NCBI RefSeq assembly: GCF_900129965.1
Contig: NZ_FQXM01000017.1
Span: 1-64,000, forward strand
Source: Clostridium grantii DSM 8605
Lineage (GTDB): Bacteria; Bacillota; Clostridia; Clostridiales; Clostridiaceae
Direction: 5' to 3'
Length of the DNA stretch: 64,000 nucleotides
Part shown: positions 28,406-37,125 of the stretch, piece by piece
How positions within the stretch are numbered: position 1 is the stretch's first letter
How the letters are laid out: the number at the start of each line of letters is the position of its first letter
Notes under the pieces: model-generated
Databases searched by the model: none
What the model was told of the DNA's origin: nothing
What the model saw: the letters and a program-made list of their open reading frames with translations, nothing else
Program-made: the position numbers and the translations under genes

Positions 28406-28460
28406 AAGTAAGAATCATAGTTTTTAGGAAGTATGTAATTTTAGTGAGGGAGTACAATTA

Positions 28461-28910
28461 ATGAAAAAAATAGGGATGAGAAATATTAAAACTGCTATAG
28501 CAGTAGTTTTAGCCTTGGGGATATCTAGGTTAATGAAAACAGAATATCCCTTTTATTCTGCTATTGCGGCTATAATATCTATGCAGAGTAGTATTATTGA
28601 GTCTTTTAGAGTGGGTAAAAATAGAATGTTAGGTACAATTGTTGGTGCAGCTGTGGGGTTGATATTTTTTCTTATTAGTCCAGGAAATTTAATATTGAGT
28701 GGTATAGGAATTGTAGTAGTGATATATATTTGTGATTCGCTTGGTTGGAACAAGGCTGTTAGTATAGCTTGTATTGTGTTTTGTGTTATTATGACTAATT
28801 TATCTGGAAGAAATCCTTTTTTTTATTCTATTTCAAGGATTTTGGATACTTTTATAGGTATAATAATAGCAGTGGCAGTTAATTACATAATAAAGCCACC
28901 AAATAATTAA
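28461..28910 (+). CDS. short aromatic acid exporter family (FUSC-like) membrane protein
   Basis: 149 residues with about five hydrophobic segments and the ArAE/FUSC blocks RNIKTAIAVVLALGISRLM, YPFYSAIAAIISMQSS and RMLGTIVGAAVG. Full exporters have an additional C-terminal half, so this is a minimal membrane-domain version. Substrate unknown. Confidence 0.75.
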   Translation: MKKIGMRNIKTAIAVVLALGISRLMKTEYPFYSAIAAIISMQSSIIESFRVGKNRMLGTIVGAAVGLIFFLISPGNLILSGIGIVVVIYICDSLGWNKAVSIACIVFCVIMTNLSGRNPFFYSISRILDTFIGIIIAVAVNYIIKPPNN

Positions 28911-29089
28911 GACAATTTCATTGAAATAGGTGAATAGCATGAAAGCGAGTTTTTAGGTTAATTAAATAAAAATATAAATTATATAAAAAAATAATAAAAA
29001 TAATAAAAATAATAAAAATAATGAATATTAATTTATTTTTGGGATAATAATTTAAATGATAACACTTATCCCTTATCCCCCAATTTAAA

Positions 29090-29116
29090 AGGTACCGGCA
29101 TTAGCCGGTACTTTTG
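29090..29116. terminator. bidirectional terminator
   Basis: GTACCGGC and GCCGGTAC form a perfect 8-bp GC-rich stem with an ATTA loop, flanked by AAAA on the left and TTTT on the right. It separates the FUSC-like gene from the convergent LysR gene. Confidence 0.85.
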
Positions 29117-29154
29117 TTTGTATTTGTAAATTATATTCAAGATTATTAATTTAG

Positions 29155-30024
29155 TTAAGTTGTTGAAACTGATATAAAATTTTTTATGTTATCTGATAAA
29201 TATTTATTTTTGTGATATATAATATGAAAATTTCGTTGAAACTTCACATCCTTTATTATAATAGGATGAAGTTTTTTGTCTTCTAATTCTTTTTCTATTA
29301 GTAATTTAGATATAACAGTTAAGCCTTGACCACAGATAACCGCATTTTTAATTGCTTCTGAATTATTACAAATCCATTTTTCATTTATAGTAACCTGAGA
29401 CTTTTCAAGTGCTTTCTCAAAAAACTCTCTTGTCCCACTACCTTTTTCTCTAAGAATAAAATCTGAATTTTCAAGTTGTTCAATATTGATTTCTTTTAAA
29501 TTAGAAAACTCATGATCCATAGAAGAAACAAGTATAAGCTCATCATAAATAATTGGGATTTTAACAATATAAGGGCTTTTAACTTTACCTTCAACAATGC
29601 CTATATCAAGGCGGCTTTTTAACATCATATCTTCAATTACACCAGTGTTTTCCACAAAAACTTTTGTTTTTACTTCAGGATGATTTATTTGGAATTTTTT
29701 TAAAATATCATTTATTATACAAGTGCCAACTGTTATTGTAGCACCAATTTTTAAGGTTATATTTTTAGAATTTAAAATTATATTTTCTTCCATTTCATTA
29801 AATGAAGAAACAATATGCCTTGCATAACTTAATAATTTTTCTCCGGATTCTGTAATATAAAGTTTTTTAGATAATCGTTGGAATAATTTTATTCCATAAT
29901 ATTTTTCCAATTCCGAAATGGCTTGGCTCACAGTTGGTTGAGAAATATGTAAATTTTCAGCAGCAAGGCTCATTTTTCCATAATCACAAACAGCGATAAA
30001 AACTTGTAGATGTCTAATTGTCAT
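29155..30024 (-). CDS. LysR family transcriptional regulator
   Basis: 289 residues. N-terminal winged helix (MTIRHLQVFIAVCDYGKMSLAAENLHISQPTVSQAI, here cited in part) and a C-terminal periplasmic-binding-type effector domain. The start is placed at the ATG with AAAGTGGG upstream, 18 nt inside the longest frame. It is divergent from a siroheme sulfite/nitrite reductase-like gene with a perfect palindrome between them, so it probably controls that gene and itself (CysL/CbbR-like). Confidence 0.87.
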   Translation of the reverse strand: MTIRHLQVFIAVCDYGKMSLAAENLHISQPTVSQAISELEKYYGIKLFQRLSKKLYITESGEKLLSYARHIVSSFNEMEENIILNSKNITLKIGATITVGTCIINDILKKFQINHPEVKTKVFVENTGVIEDMMLKSRLDIGIVEGKVKSPYIVKIPIIYDELILVSSMDHEFSNLKEINIEQLENSDFILREKGSGTREFFEKALEKSQVTINEKWICNNSEAIKNAVICGQGLTVISKLLIEKELEDKKLHPIIIKDVKFQRNFHIIYHKNKYLSDNIKNFISVSTT

Positions 30025-30040
30025 ATTTATACCCACTTTC

Positions 30041-30056
30041 ATAGGTAAATACCTAT
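30041..30056. promoter_or_regulatory. 16-bp palindrome, likely LysR operator
   Basis: ATAGGTAAATACCTAT is nearly fully self-complementary (arms ATAGGTA and TACCTAT around AA). It lies 17 bp upstream of the LysR start and 117 bp from the reductase start, the usual place for an autoregulatory LysR site. Confidence 0.6.
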
Positions 30057-30172
30057 CATAATAATTATATATTACTATTTTACAATATACAATCCAAGTT
30101 TTAAAATAGGATTATCATATAGGGATAACTATAGCGAAAATTTGTAAATATATAATGAGGAGTGAATATTAT

Positions 30173-31051
30173 ATGGATATATCATTAGAACAAAGAAAAA
30201 AGCTTAAATCACAGGGATTTTTATCTAATAAAGATGGAGAACATTTTTCAGCAAGAATCATTACAGAAAATGGAGTTCTAAACCACAAACAACTAAAAAA
30301 CTTAAGTGAAGCTGCTGAAAAATTTGGTGATGGACAAATTGCTTTTACTTCAAGAATGACAGTAGAAATACCAAGTATTAAATTTGAAAATGTAGAAAAT
30401 TTAATAAATCATATTGGGGTGGAGGGGATGGTGACAGGAGGAACAGGCGCTAAAGTTCGTCCTGTTGTAGCTTGCAAGGGAACAGTTTGTACATTTGGAT
30501 TAATTGATACTCAAGAAATTGCAACTGAAATTCATAAAAGATTTTTTCAAGGATATGGGGATATAGTTCTTCCGCATAAATTTAAAATTGCGGTTGGGGG
30601 ATGCCCAAATAATTGTGTAAAACCTAGTCTTAATGACTTGGGTATTGTAGGACAAAAAGTACCCAATTATAATAGTGAATTATGTAAGGGATGTAACAAA
30701 TGCGGCATTGTAGAGAATTGTCCTATGAAAGCAGCAAGCTTAAAGAATAAAAAAATGATTATTGATAAAGATGTTTGTAATAATTGTGGAATTTGCAGTT
30801 CTAAATGTTATTTTGGTGCAATGGGAGAAACAAAACAACAATACAAAGTATACATAGGTGGAAGATGGGGTAAAAAAATACGTATAGGATCTCCTTTAGA
30901 TAAGTTGTTTTCAAAAGAGGAGGCTTTAAATATAATAGAAAATACAATTAACTTATATAAAGATAAAGGTATAAAAGGAGAACGATTTGGAGAAACAATT
31001 GATAGAATAGGATTTAAGAATATCGAAAAAATATTGATATCTAGAAATTAG
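30173..31051 (+). CDS. siroheme sulfite/nitrite reductase-like protein with two ferredoxin clusters
   Basis: 292 residues. A nitrite/sulfite reductase half-domain comes first, then the siroheme-4Fe4S ligands CKGTVC and CPNNC around residues 100-150, then two 4Fe-4S ferredoxin motifs (CKGCNKCGIVENC and CNNCGICSSKC). The layout resembles the catalytic AsrC subunit of anaerobic sulfite reductase. The asrA and asrB partners are absent here. The start is the ATG preceded by GAGGAGTGA; the upstream ATG would translate that site. Confidence 0.83.
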   Translation: MDISLEQRKKLKSQGFLSNKDGEHFSARIITENGVLNHKQLKNLSEAAEKFGDGQIAFTSRMTVEIPSIKFENVENLINHIGVEGMVTGGTGAKVRPVVACKGTVCTFGLIDTQEIATEIHKRFFQGYGDIVLPHKFKIAVGGCPNNCVKPSLNDLGIVGQKVPNYNSELCKGCNKCGIVENCPMKAASLKNKKMIIDKDVCNNCGICSSKCYFGAMGETKQQYKVYIGGRWGKKIRIGSPLDKLFSKEEALNIIENTINLYKDKGIKGERFGETIDRIGFKNIEKILISRN

Positions 31052-31186
31052 ATATTTTAAACAAAGCAAGCATAAGTAAACTTATAAAAAAGTTATTGTT
31101 ATGTAAATAAGCATAGAATAGCTTTTTTTATTTAGTTATTTATAAATTTTTAAATAAAAAACAAATTGTAAAATTTAATATATTTA

Positions 31187-31240
31187 TTGATTTGATGGAA
31201 ATAAAGGTATATAATTAGTCGACTACCTAACGTAAGGTAG
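31187..31240 (+). promoter_or_regulatory. promoter and TetR operator of the tetR-sulP operon
   Basis: TTGATT (31187-31192), 17-bp spacer, TATAAT (31210-31215). Just downstream, CTACCT (31223-31228) and AGGTAG (31235-31240) form an inverted repeat over the expected start of transcription, well placed for repression by the TetR protein encoded next. Confidence 0.65.
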
Positions 31241-31265
31241 GAAACTTTAAAAAGGTGGTTTTAAT

Positions 31266-31817
31266 TTGGAAACAAGAAAAAAAATCATGAACTCAGCATT
31301 TGAGTTATTTGCTAAAAAAGGTATTAGTTTTTCTTTAACAGAAGTTGCCAGTGAAGTGGGGATTAAAAAGGCTTCAATTTATGCGCATTTTCAAAGCAAA
31401 GAAATGTTATTGAAAGAAGTAATTGATAAAGAATTAAAAGAATATTTTTTTGAAATAAATCAAGAAAATGATAATTTAGAAAAAATTTTTTATGGTGTTC
31501 TAGACTATTATAATAATTCACAAACAAAGCTATTGTTTTGGAAAAGATTGCTTTTATTACCTCCTGAGGCAATAGAAGATTCAATATTAGATAAAGTTCA
31601 CAAGCTTTCAGAGGATAGATTTCAAATAGTAAAAGAATTAATTGTTTCTGAATCAAAAAAAGGTAGGATAAAGATAAATTGTGATGAGGCATTCTGTTTA
31701 ATGTTTTTTTCTTTAATTCATGGATTATTATCCAGTGAACTAATTTATCATCCTTATAATATTAGAGAACACTATGATATTATTTGGAATCAATTCTGGT
31801 TAAGTATAAAAAAATAG
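31266..31817 (+). CDS. TetR family transcriptional regulator
   Basis: 183 residues from a TTG start behind AAAAAGGTGG. The N-terminal helix-turn-helix is clear (FELFAKKGISFSLTEVASEV, IKKASIYAHFQSKEMLL). The C-terminal ligand domain is helical and unassigned. It precedes the SulP gene by 26 bp and probably represses this two-gene operon. Confidence 0.87.
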   Translation: METRKKIMNSAFELFAKKGISFSLTEVASEVGIKKASIYAHFQSKEMLLKEVIDKELKEYFFEINQENDNLEKIFYGVLDYYNNSQTKLLFWKRLLLLPPEAIEDSILDKVHKLSEDRFQIVKELIVSESKKGRIKINCDEAFCLMFFSLIHGLLSSELIYHPYNIREHYDIIWNQFWLSIKK

Positions 31818-31843
31818 ACAAAAATAATTAGGGGGAAGAAAAA

Positions 31844-33535
31844 TTGAAACCAAAATTATTCTCAATTATTAAACATCGAGAAGTAGAATTAACGAAACAT
31901 CAATTGGGAAACGATATAATAGCAGGAATAATAGTGGCTATTATAGCATTACCTTTATCAGTTGCATTAGCTATTGCTTCAGGAGTGACACCAGAAAAAG
32001 GTTTGATTACTGCTATTATTGCTGGATTTTTAATATCTTTTCTTGGTGGAAGTAGAGTACAAATCGGTGGACCTACAGGTGCTTTTGTTATTATTGTATA
32101 TGGTATTGTGGCACAGTATGGGGTAGCAGGATTAACTGTTGCAACTCTTATGGCTGGTAGTTTTATGGTTTTTTTTGGATTGATGAGATTTGGAGGAATT
32201 ATAAAATATGTACCATATCCAACAACAACCGGCTTTACAAGTGGAATAGCTATTGTTTTATTATCAACGCAAATCAAGGATTTTTTTGGACTGGCTATCG
32301 ATAATGTTCCATCAGAATTTTTTGGGAAATGGAAGATGTATATTGATAATATATCCTCAATTGATGTTACTACAGCTATAGTTGGTATTATATCAATTTT
32401 GATAATAGTTTTATGGCCGAAAATAGATAAGAGAATACCGGGGTCATTGGTTGCCTTGGTAATAGTCACAGTTGCGGTTAAAATTTTAAATTTACCTGTG
32501 GATACTATTGGAAGTCGTTTTGGGGATATTTCTAATACCATTAAATTTGTTAATTTTAAAGACCTTGATATAAGTATCCCTATGATGAAAGAATTAATAA
32601 GGCCTGCTATAACTATTGCATTTTTAGCAAGTATAGAATCGTTATTATCAGCGGTGGTAGCAGATGGAATGATTGGAAAGAAACATAATTCAAATATGGA
32701 ACTTATTGCGCAAGGAATCGCAAATATTTTTTCAGCACTCTTCGGAGGTATACCAGCAACAGGAGCTATTGCTAGGACGGCTGCAAATGTAAAAAATGGA
32801 GGACGTACACCTATAGCAGGAATGGTACATGCAATAGTACTTTTACTTATTATGATTTTATTTATGCCTTTAGCAAAATTAATTCCAATGACTACATTAT
32901 CAGCAATACTTATTATAGTTGCTTACAATATGAGTGAGTGGCGTTCATTTAAAGCATTATTAAAATCCACAAAAAGTGATATAGCGGTACTTTTGGTTAC
33001 CTTTATGCTAACTATTACATTTGACTTAGTTATAGCTATTGAAATTGGTATGATAATAGCCATGTTTCTTTTTGTTAGAAGAATGTCAGAAAGTACTCAG
33101 ATTTCAAATATCAATCATTATTATGATAATTTGTTTTATGAAGAAGATGATGACGATGAATTGAATGAAAGCATTAATGATGGGATACATATAGGATTAA
33201 AAAGTAAGATAATGGTATATGAAATAAATGGACCATTGTTTTTTGGTGCTGCAAATACATTTCTTGAAATTATGAATGAAGTCAAAAATAATACCAATGT
33301 TTTAATTTTAAAAATGAAAAATGTTCCTAATATGGATGCTACTGCTTTTAACGCATTGAGAAGAATTGAAAAAAGATGTAGTAATGAAAAAATTACACTT
33401 TTATTTACTGAATTAAATGAACAACCTTTGAAATTGTTACGAGTTTCTGGATTTGTTGAAAAAATTGGAGAAAATAGTTTTTTTGATACTGTGGAAAAAG
33501 CGGTAGAATATGCTGATGAATTGGTAATAAATTAA
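31844..33535 (+). CDS. SulP family anion transporter with STAS domain
   Basis: 563 residues, TTG start behind AGGGGGAAG. About 10-12 membrane helices carry the SulP signatures near residues 25-75 (ALPLSVALAIASG, SFLGGSRVQIGGPTGAF). A C-terminal cytoplasmic STAS domain (about 450-560) includes NMDATAFNALRRIEKRC, equivalent to the anti-sigma-antagonist phospho-site region. An acidic EEDDDDE loop links the two. Substrates in the family include sulfate and bicarbonate; the sulfite reductase-like gene upstream makes sulfate possible but does not prove it. Confidence 0.87.
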   Translation: MKPKLFSIIKHREVELTKHQLGNDIIAGIIVAIIALPLSVALAIASGVTPEKGLITAIIAGFLISFLGGSRVQIGGPTGAFVIIVYGIVAQYGVAGLTVATLMAGSFMVFFGLMRFGGIIKYVPYPTTTGFTSGIAIVLLSTQIKDFFGLAIDNVPSEFFGKWKMYIDNISSIDVTTAIVGIISILIIVLWPKIDKRIPGSLVALVIVTVAVKILNLPVDTIGSRFGDISNTIKFVNFKDLDISIPMMKELIRPAITIAFLASIESLLSAVVADGMIGKKHNSNMELIAQGIANIFSALFGGIPATGAIARTAANVKNGGRTPIAGMVHAIVLLLIMILFMPLAKLIPMTTLSAILIIVAYNMSEWRSFKALLKSTKSDIAVLLVTFMLTITFDLVIAIEIGMIIAMFLFVRRMSESTQISNINHYYDNLFYEEDDDDELNESINDGIHIGLKSKIMVYEINGPLFFGAANTFLEIMNEVKNNTNVLILKMKNVPNMDATAFNALRRIEKRCSNEKITLLFTELNEQPLKLLRVSGFVEKIGENSFFDTVEKAVEYADELVIN

Positions 33536-33640
33536 TTAACATTCTAGAAACATTTTCAACACCTATTTGTCACATAAATATATTATTATGTTATTAACAA
33601 GTAAATAAAAAACTTATCCCCCTAAAATAAGTTAAATATT

Positions 33641-33678
33641 AAACCCACACCTTGCAAGAGTGAGGGTTTCTTTTTTTG
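33641..33678 (+). terminator. terminator after sulP
   Basis: AAACCC and CAC pair with GTG and GGGTTT (one A-A mismatch), followed by CTTTTTTT. Confidence 0.75.
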
Positions 33679-33771
33679 TTAAGATTATTAGCTAATATGA
33701 CAAGATTTACATATGTAATTCCAAATTTTGCTAAAATTATTATGAAAACAAAGATTTAGTTACATTTTATA

Positions 33772-33801
33772 TTGACAGCTTTTATAATTGCACGGTATAA
33801 T
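33772..33801 (+). promoter_or_regulatory. strong promoter of the T-box leader
   Basis: Consensus TTGACA (33772-33777), 18-bp spacer and consensus TATAAT (33796-33801), about 25 bp before the T-box stem I. Confidence 0.85.
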
Positions 33802-33824
33802 GTACTAACATTAACATAATAATA

Positions 33825-34117
33825 TTTAAAGCTATGATAGAGAGAAAAATGCTATGTTTTAATTTTAGAGAGCCAATAATTGCTGAAAATTGGTATTAAA
33901 GCTTGTATATAATGATCACTCTTGAGCATCCTTACTGAAAATATAAAGTAAGCGAGGACGTTTGCCTACGATATAGGGTTAAAGTTTGTTTAATTAATGA
34001 TTACACAGATTCTACATTTAAGATATTTCATTTGAAATATGAAGTAAGGTGGTACCACGGATATAACTTCCGTCCCTATAAGTGCATTTATGCGTTTATA
34101 GAGACAGAAGTTTTTTT
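33825..34117 (+). promoter_or_regulatory. T-box riboswitch leader
   Basis: The T-box core AAGGTGGTACCACGG (34046-34060) with the TGGT that pairs with the tRNA acceptor end is followed by a long terminator hairpin (34065-34110) and TTTTTTT. Upstream, stem I shows the GATAGAGAG kink-turn region, the apical AGAGAGCC...TTGCTGAAAA part, and a specifier loop ending ATCACTCTTGAGC. The likeliest specifier is ATC (Ile) at 33915-33917; this codon call is moderate only. It controls the downstream Na+ symporter, raising expression when the matching tRNA is uncharged. Confidence 0.93.
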
Positions 34118-34148
34118 ATTTTATTACACAATTTTAGGGGGCATAAAA

Positions 34149-35516
34149 ATGGAAAGAGAAAATTTTGGATCGAAGATTGGTGTTTTAGCTGCAGCTGCGG
34201 GGTCAGCTATAGGGTTAGGTAATATTTGGAAGTTTCCTTATATTACAGGAGTTAACGGTGGGGCCGCATTTATTTTAGTTTATTTAGGTTGTATATTATT
34301 AGTTGGACTGCCTGTTATGTTAGCAGAATTTGTTATAGGAAGAAAAACTCAAAAGAATGCAGTAGGTGCAATGAAAGAATTAGCACCAGATAAACCTTGG
34401 TACTTAGCAGGAGCATTATCAGTAGCAACATCATTTATAATTTTATCATTTTATGCAATAATAGCGGGTTGGGTTTTTTCTTATATGGGAAGAGCGGCTA
34501 TAGGCAAGTTGACTAGCGTACCAGTGGAACAAATGGAAGCTAATTTTGGAGCTTTAATAGGAAGTGTATATGAACCATTATTCGCTACGTTTTTAGTAAT
34601 TGCTATAACTGGAGCTATTGTTATTGCAGGTATTAAAACGGGTATAGAAAAATATAGTAAATTATTAATGCCATTATTATTAGTATTATTAATAGCTCTT
34701 ATGATAAGATCTGTAACACTTGAGGGAGCATCAGAAGGCTTAGCATTCTTATTTAAACCTGATTTTTCATTGTTAACAAGACACGGTGTTCTTGAAGCTT
34801 TAGGTCATGCTTTTTATTCATTAAGTTTAGCAATGGGTATTATTTTGACTTACGGAAGTTATGTTAATAAAAAAGAAAATATTCTTTCATTAGCAGTTCA
34901 AGTTACAATAGCTGATACTTTAATTGCTTTAATGGCAGGTGTGGTTATTTTCCCAGCAGTTTTTGCCTACGGACTTAAACCAGGGCAAGGACCAGGATTA
35001 ATTTTCATTACATTACCAGCTGTATTTAAAGCTATGCCTTTTGGTGGATTCTTCGGATTCTTGTTCTTTTTACTAGTAGGGATAGCGGCTATAACATCTA
35101 CTATATCTTTAATGGAAGTAATTGTTGCTTTTATTACAGAGCAATTTAATATGACTAGAAAAAAAGCAACATTATTTATATGTATAGCATTATTCCTATT
35201 ATCAATACCAAGCAATTTATCATTTGGACCAATGAGTGGTGTAACTATATTCTTTGGATTTAATTTCTTCGATTTCCTTGATAAATTAACAGCTAATATT
35301 TTCTTACCATTAGGGGGAATATTTATCTGCTTATTTACAGCATGGGCTTGGGGAACAAAAAATGCTGTTAAAGAAATTACTAGTGATGGTCTTTATGAAT
35401 TTAAATGGGAAAAATTATTTACCTTTGCTATTAAATATTTAGCACCAGTTTCAATATCAATTATTTTCTTCAACTCACTAGGAGTATTTAAACTTATTTC
35501 TAAATTATTTAAATAA
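34149..35516 (+). CDS. sodium-dependent neurotransmitter-symporter family (NSS) transporter
   Basis: 455 residues with about 11-12 membrane helices. The N-terminal NSS signature GSAIGLGNIWKFPY and the Na+-site helix are present, as in LeuT/YocR. The ATG at 34149 follows TAGGGGG; longer frames run through the T-box terminator. T-box control makes an amino acid substrate nearly certain; if the ATC specifier is right it is isoleucine or a branched-chain amino acid. Confidence 0.92.
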   Translation: MERENFGSKIGVLAAAAGSAIGLGNIWKFPYITGVNGGAAFILVYLGCILLVGLPVMLAEFVIGRKTQKNAVGAMKELAPDKPWYLAGALSVATSFIILSFYAIIAGWVFSYMGRAAIGKLTSVPVEQMEANFGALIGSVYEPLFATFLVIAITGAIVIAGIKTGIEKYSKLLMPLLLVLLIALMIRSVTLEGASEGLAFLFKPDFSLLTRHGVLEALGHAFYSLSLAMGIILTYGSYVNKKENILSLAVQVTIADTLIALMAGVVIFPAVFAYGLKPGQGPGLIFITLPAVFKAMPFGGFFGFLFFLLVGIAAITSTISLMEVIVAFITEQFNMTRKKATLFICIALFLLSIPSNLSFGPMSGVTIFFGFNFFDFLDKLTANIFLPLGGIFICLFTAWAWGTKNAVKEITSDGLYEFKWEKLFTFAIKYLAPVSISIIFFNSLGVFKLISKLFK

Positions 35517-35594
35517 TAAATATATGTATTAAGGGACTATGTCAGAGTTAAATATGGCTTAGTCTCTTATTTTATGTTGTTTTTTAATCATCTA

Positions 35595-35777
35595 TTAAGG
35601 GAAAAGTTTTTTTGTTTTGTCATAAGTAGCTATACTCAAATGATATTGGCAAATAAGAAGGTCCAATTCTTGGCTAGCTTTAATAATTTCTAGAGAAATA
35701 AGATTTGATGGATCTAATGCTATTAGATTATTTAAATAAGTTCTTTTTTCTTCTATAGTAATAAAAATATTTTCCAT
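35595..35777 (-). CDS. Spo0E-like aspartyl-phosphate phosphatase
   Basis: 60 residues, two predicted helices, with the family motif SQELD that inserts into the phosphorylated response regulator. Such proteins dephosphorylate Spo0A and delay sporulation. The ATG is taken 8 nt after GGAGG. It indicates a sporulating host. Confidence 0.85.
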   Translation of the reverse strand: MENIFITIEEKRTYLNNLIALDPSNLISLEIIKASQELDLLICQYHLSIATYDKTKKLFP

Positions 35778-35904
35778 AAGGAGAGCCTCCAAGTTTATGA
35801 ATATAAATTATTTTACAAAAAAGATGTCACAAATATGTCACATCTAAGCAATGGTTTTTGAACAAGTTTCACAATGGGATCCCTATAAAATTACACAAAA
35901 TTAA

Positions 35905-35942
35905 AAAAAACATAATTCATATGATTGACATATGAGTTATGC
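35905..35942 (-). terminator. terminator of the lipoprotein gene
   Basis: CATAATTCATATG pairs with CATATGAGTTATG (one G-T pair) around ATTGA. On the minus strand it is followed by eight T. It lies 14 bp beyond the lipoprotein stop. Confidence 0.8.
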
Positions 35943-35955
35943 ATTTTTAGATTAT

Positions 35956-36438
35956 TTATTGTGGTTTAGGTTGCCCTTGACCAGCTGGTTTTTCGCCAGG
36001 TCTTTCACCCATTTGTTCGCCTAAATTTTCTAATATACCAGTTAACCAAGTTTTAGTATCTTCATTAGTTAAAGATTCTAATTGCATGCCTTTAAATAAT
36101 TCTAAAGCTTCCATTGCAATTTTATTTTGAGCTTCTTCATCACTTTCAGCTGTATAATTTTTATATAGCTCTTCTAAAGCAGAAATATTAGCAGCTATTG
36201 TTTCATCACTTAAATTAAGTTCTTCTTGCATAGGAGCTCCACCTTGTTTACCTTCAGGAGTAGTACCTTGTTCAGGTTTGGTTTCAAGCGTTCCTTTTTC
36301 AGTTGTTTGAGATTCGTTTGCAGCTATAGTAGATTCAACCTGGGTACTTGCGGTATTATTTTCCTGAGGTGTGCATCCTGATGCAAATAGTAATCCAAAG
36401 GCTATACTTATACATAATATTAACTTTTTATTTTTCAT
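35956..36438 (-). CDS. small secreted lipoprotein, unknown function
   Basis: 160 residues behind AAGGAGG. The signal peptide ends in a lipobox LFASGC (Cys22). A Ser/Thr/Glu-rich linker (about 25-75) is followed by a helical segment with Leu/Glu/Ala heptad character, and the tail is rich in Gly, Pro, Lys and Gln. No known domain is recognised. Confidence 0.75.
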   Translation of the reverse strand: MKNKKLILCISIAFGLLFASGCTPQENNTASTQVESTIAANESQTTEKGTLETKPEQGTTPEGKQGGAPMQEELNLSDETIAANISALEELYKNYTAESDEEAQNKIAMEALELFKGMQLESLTNEDTKTWLTGILENLGEQMGERPGEKPAGQGQPKPQ

Positions 36439-36512
36439 TTAATTTCTCCTCCTTAAATATACTACTAAAGTAGTTATTAAGGTGATTTTATAAAAGAAAG
36501 GTCACAATAATA

Positions 36513-36926
36513 TCACAGGTTAATATCTTTTTCTAAACTAACTTCTTTTAACTCAGTTTCTTTTGATTTTTGGCAAGCAGTTTCATAATAATTAACTTTA
36601 TGATTAATATGTTCAAGGTGATGTTGTAGTTCAGCTATTCTTGATTGAACTGTTTCTCTATGATTTAAAAGTAATTGTCGTCTTTCTTCTAAACTAGAAT
36701 CGCCTAAAGCACAAAGGCAAACAAATTTTTTTATATATTTTATTGACATATCGGTATCTTTTAAACAAGATATAACAGAAAGCCAATCCAAGTCTTCTTG
36801 AGTATAAATTCTAATACCAGAATCATTTCTCATAATTCCAGGTAATAATTTTTCTTTTTCATAGTAGCGTAGAGTGGATGCAGGTAATCCAGTGATTTCT
36901 GAAACTTCTTTAATTGAATAATTCAT
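36513..36926 (-). CDS. MerR family regulator, AdhR/NmlR type
   Basis: 137 residues starting behind GGAGG. N-terminal MerR helix-turn-helix (YSIKEVSEITGLPASTLRYY), then a coiled-coil dimerisation helix. Cysteines near residue 50 (VISCLKD) and about 72-74 could sense aldehydes, as the conserved Cys does in B. subtilis AdhR. The divergent promoter holds CTTAAAG-N4-CTTTAAG, the published AdhR operator type, supporting the subfamily call. It likely activates the aldo/keto reductase operon. Confidence 0.85.
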   Translation of the reverse strand: MNYSIKEVSEITGLPASTLRYYEKEKLLPGIMRNDSGIRIYTQEDLDWLSVISCLKDTDMSIKYIKKFVCLCALGDSSLEERRQLLLNHRETVQSRIAELQHHLEHINHKVNYYETACQKSKETELKEVSLEKDINL

Positions 36927-36946
36927 AAAATACCTCCATAATAATG

Positions 36947-36977
36947 TTGACTTAAAGTACACTTTAAGGGTTAAAAT
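36947..36977 (+). promoter_or_regulatory. MerR/AdhR-type promoter with 19-bp spacer
   Basis: TTGACT (36947-36952) and TAAAAT (36972-36977) are 19 bp apart, the stretched spacing of MerR-activated promoters. The dyad CTTAAAG (36951-36957)-TACA-CTTTAAG (36962-36968) lies in the spacer. Direction fits the aldo/keto reductase gene. Confidence 0.8.
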
Positions 36978-37125
36978 ATATTATATCAAAATAAAATAAT
37001 AAATGCGAATGTGTAAAATGAAAAATTAACTTAAATTAATTCTAATGAGTTATAATTATAAGGGATTAAAAAATCATTATATTAAGTTAGGTAATAAATT
37101 TATAAAAGAAAGGTTGAGAATAATT

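Noticed and set aside
31900..32541. 213-codon open frame on the minus strand
   Set aside because: Antisense to the SulP gene, no binding site, composition of a frame mirror; the plus-strand gene has clear family motifs.
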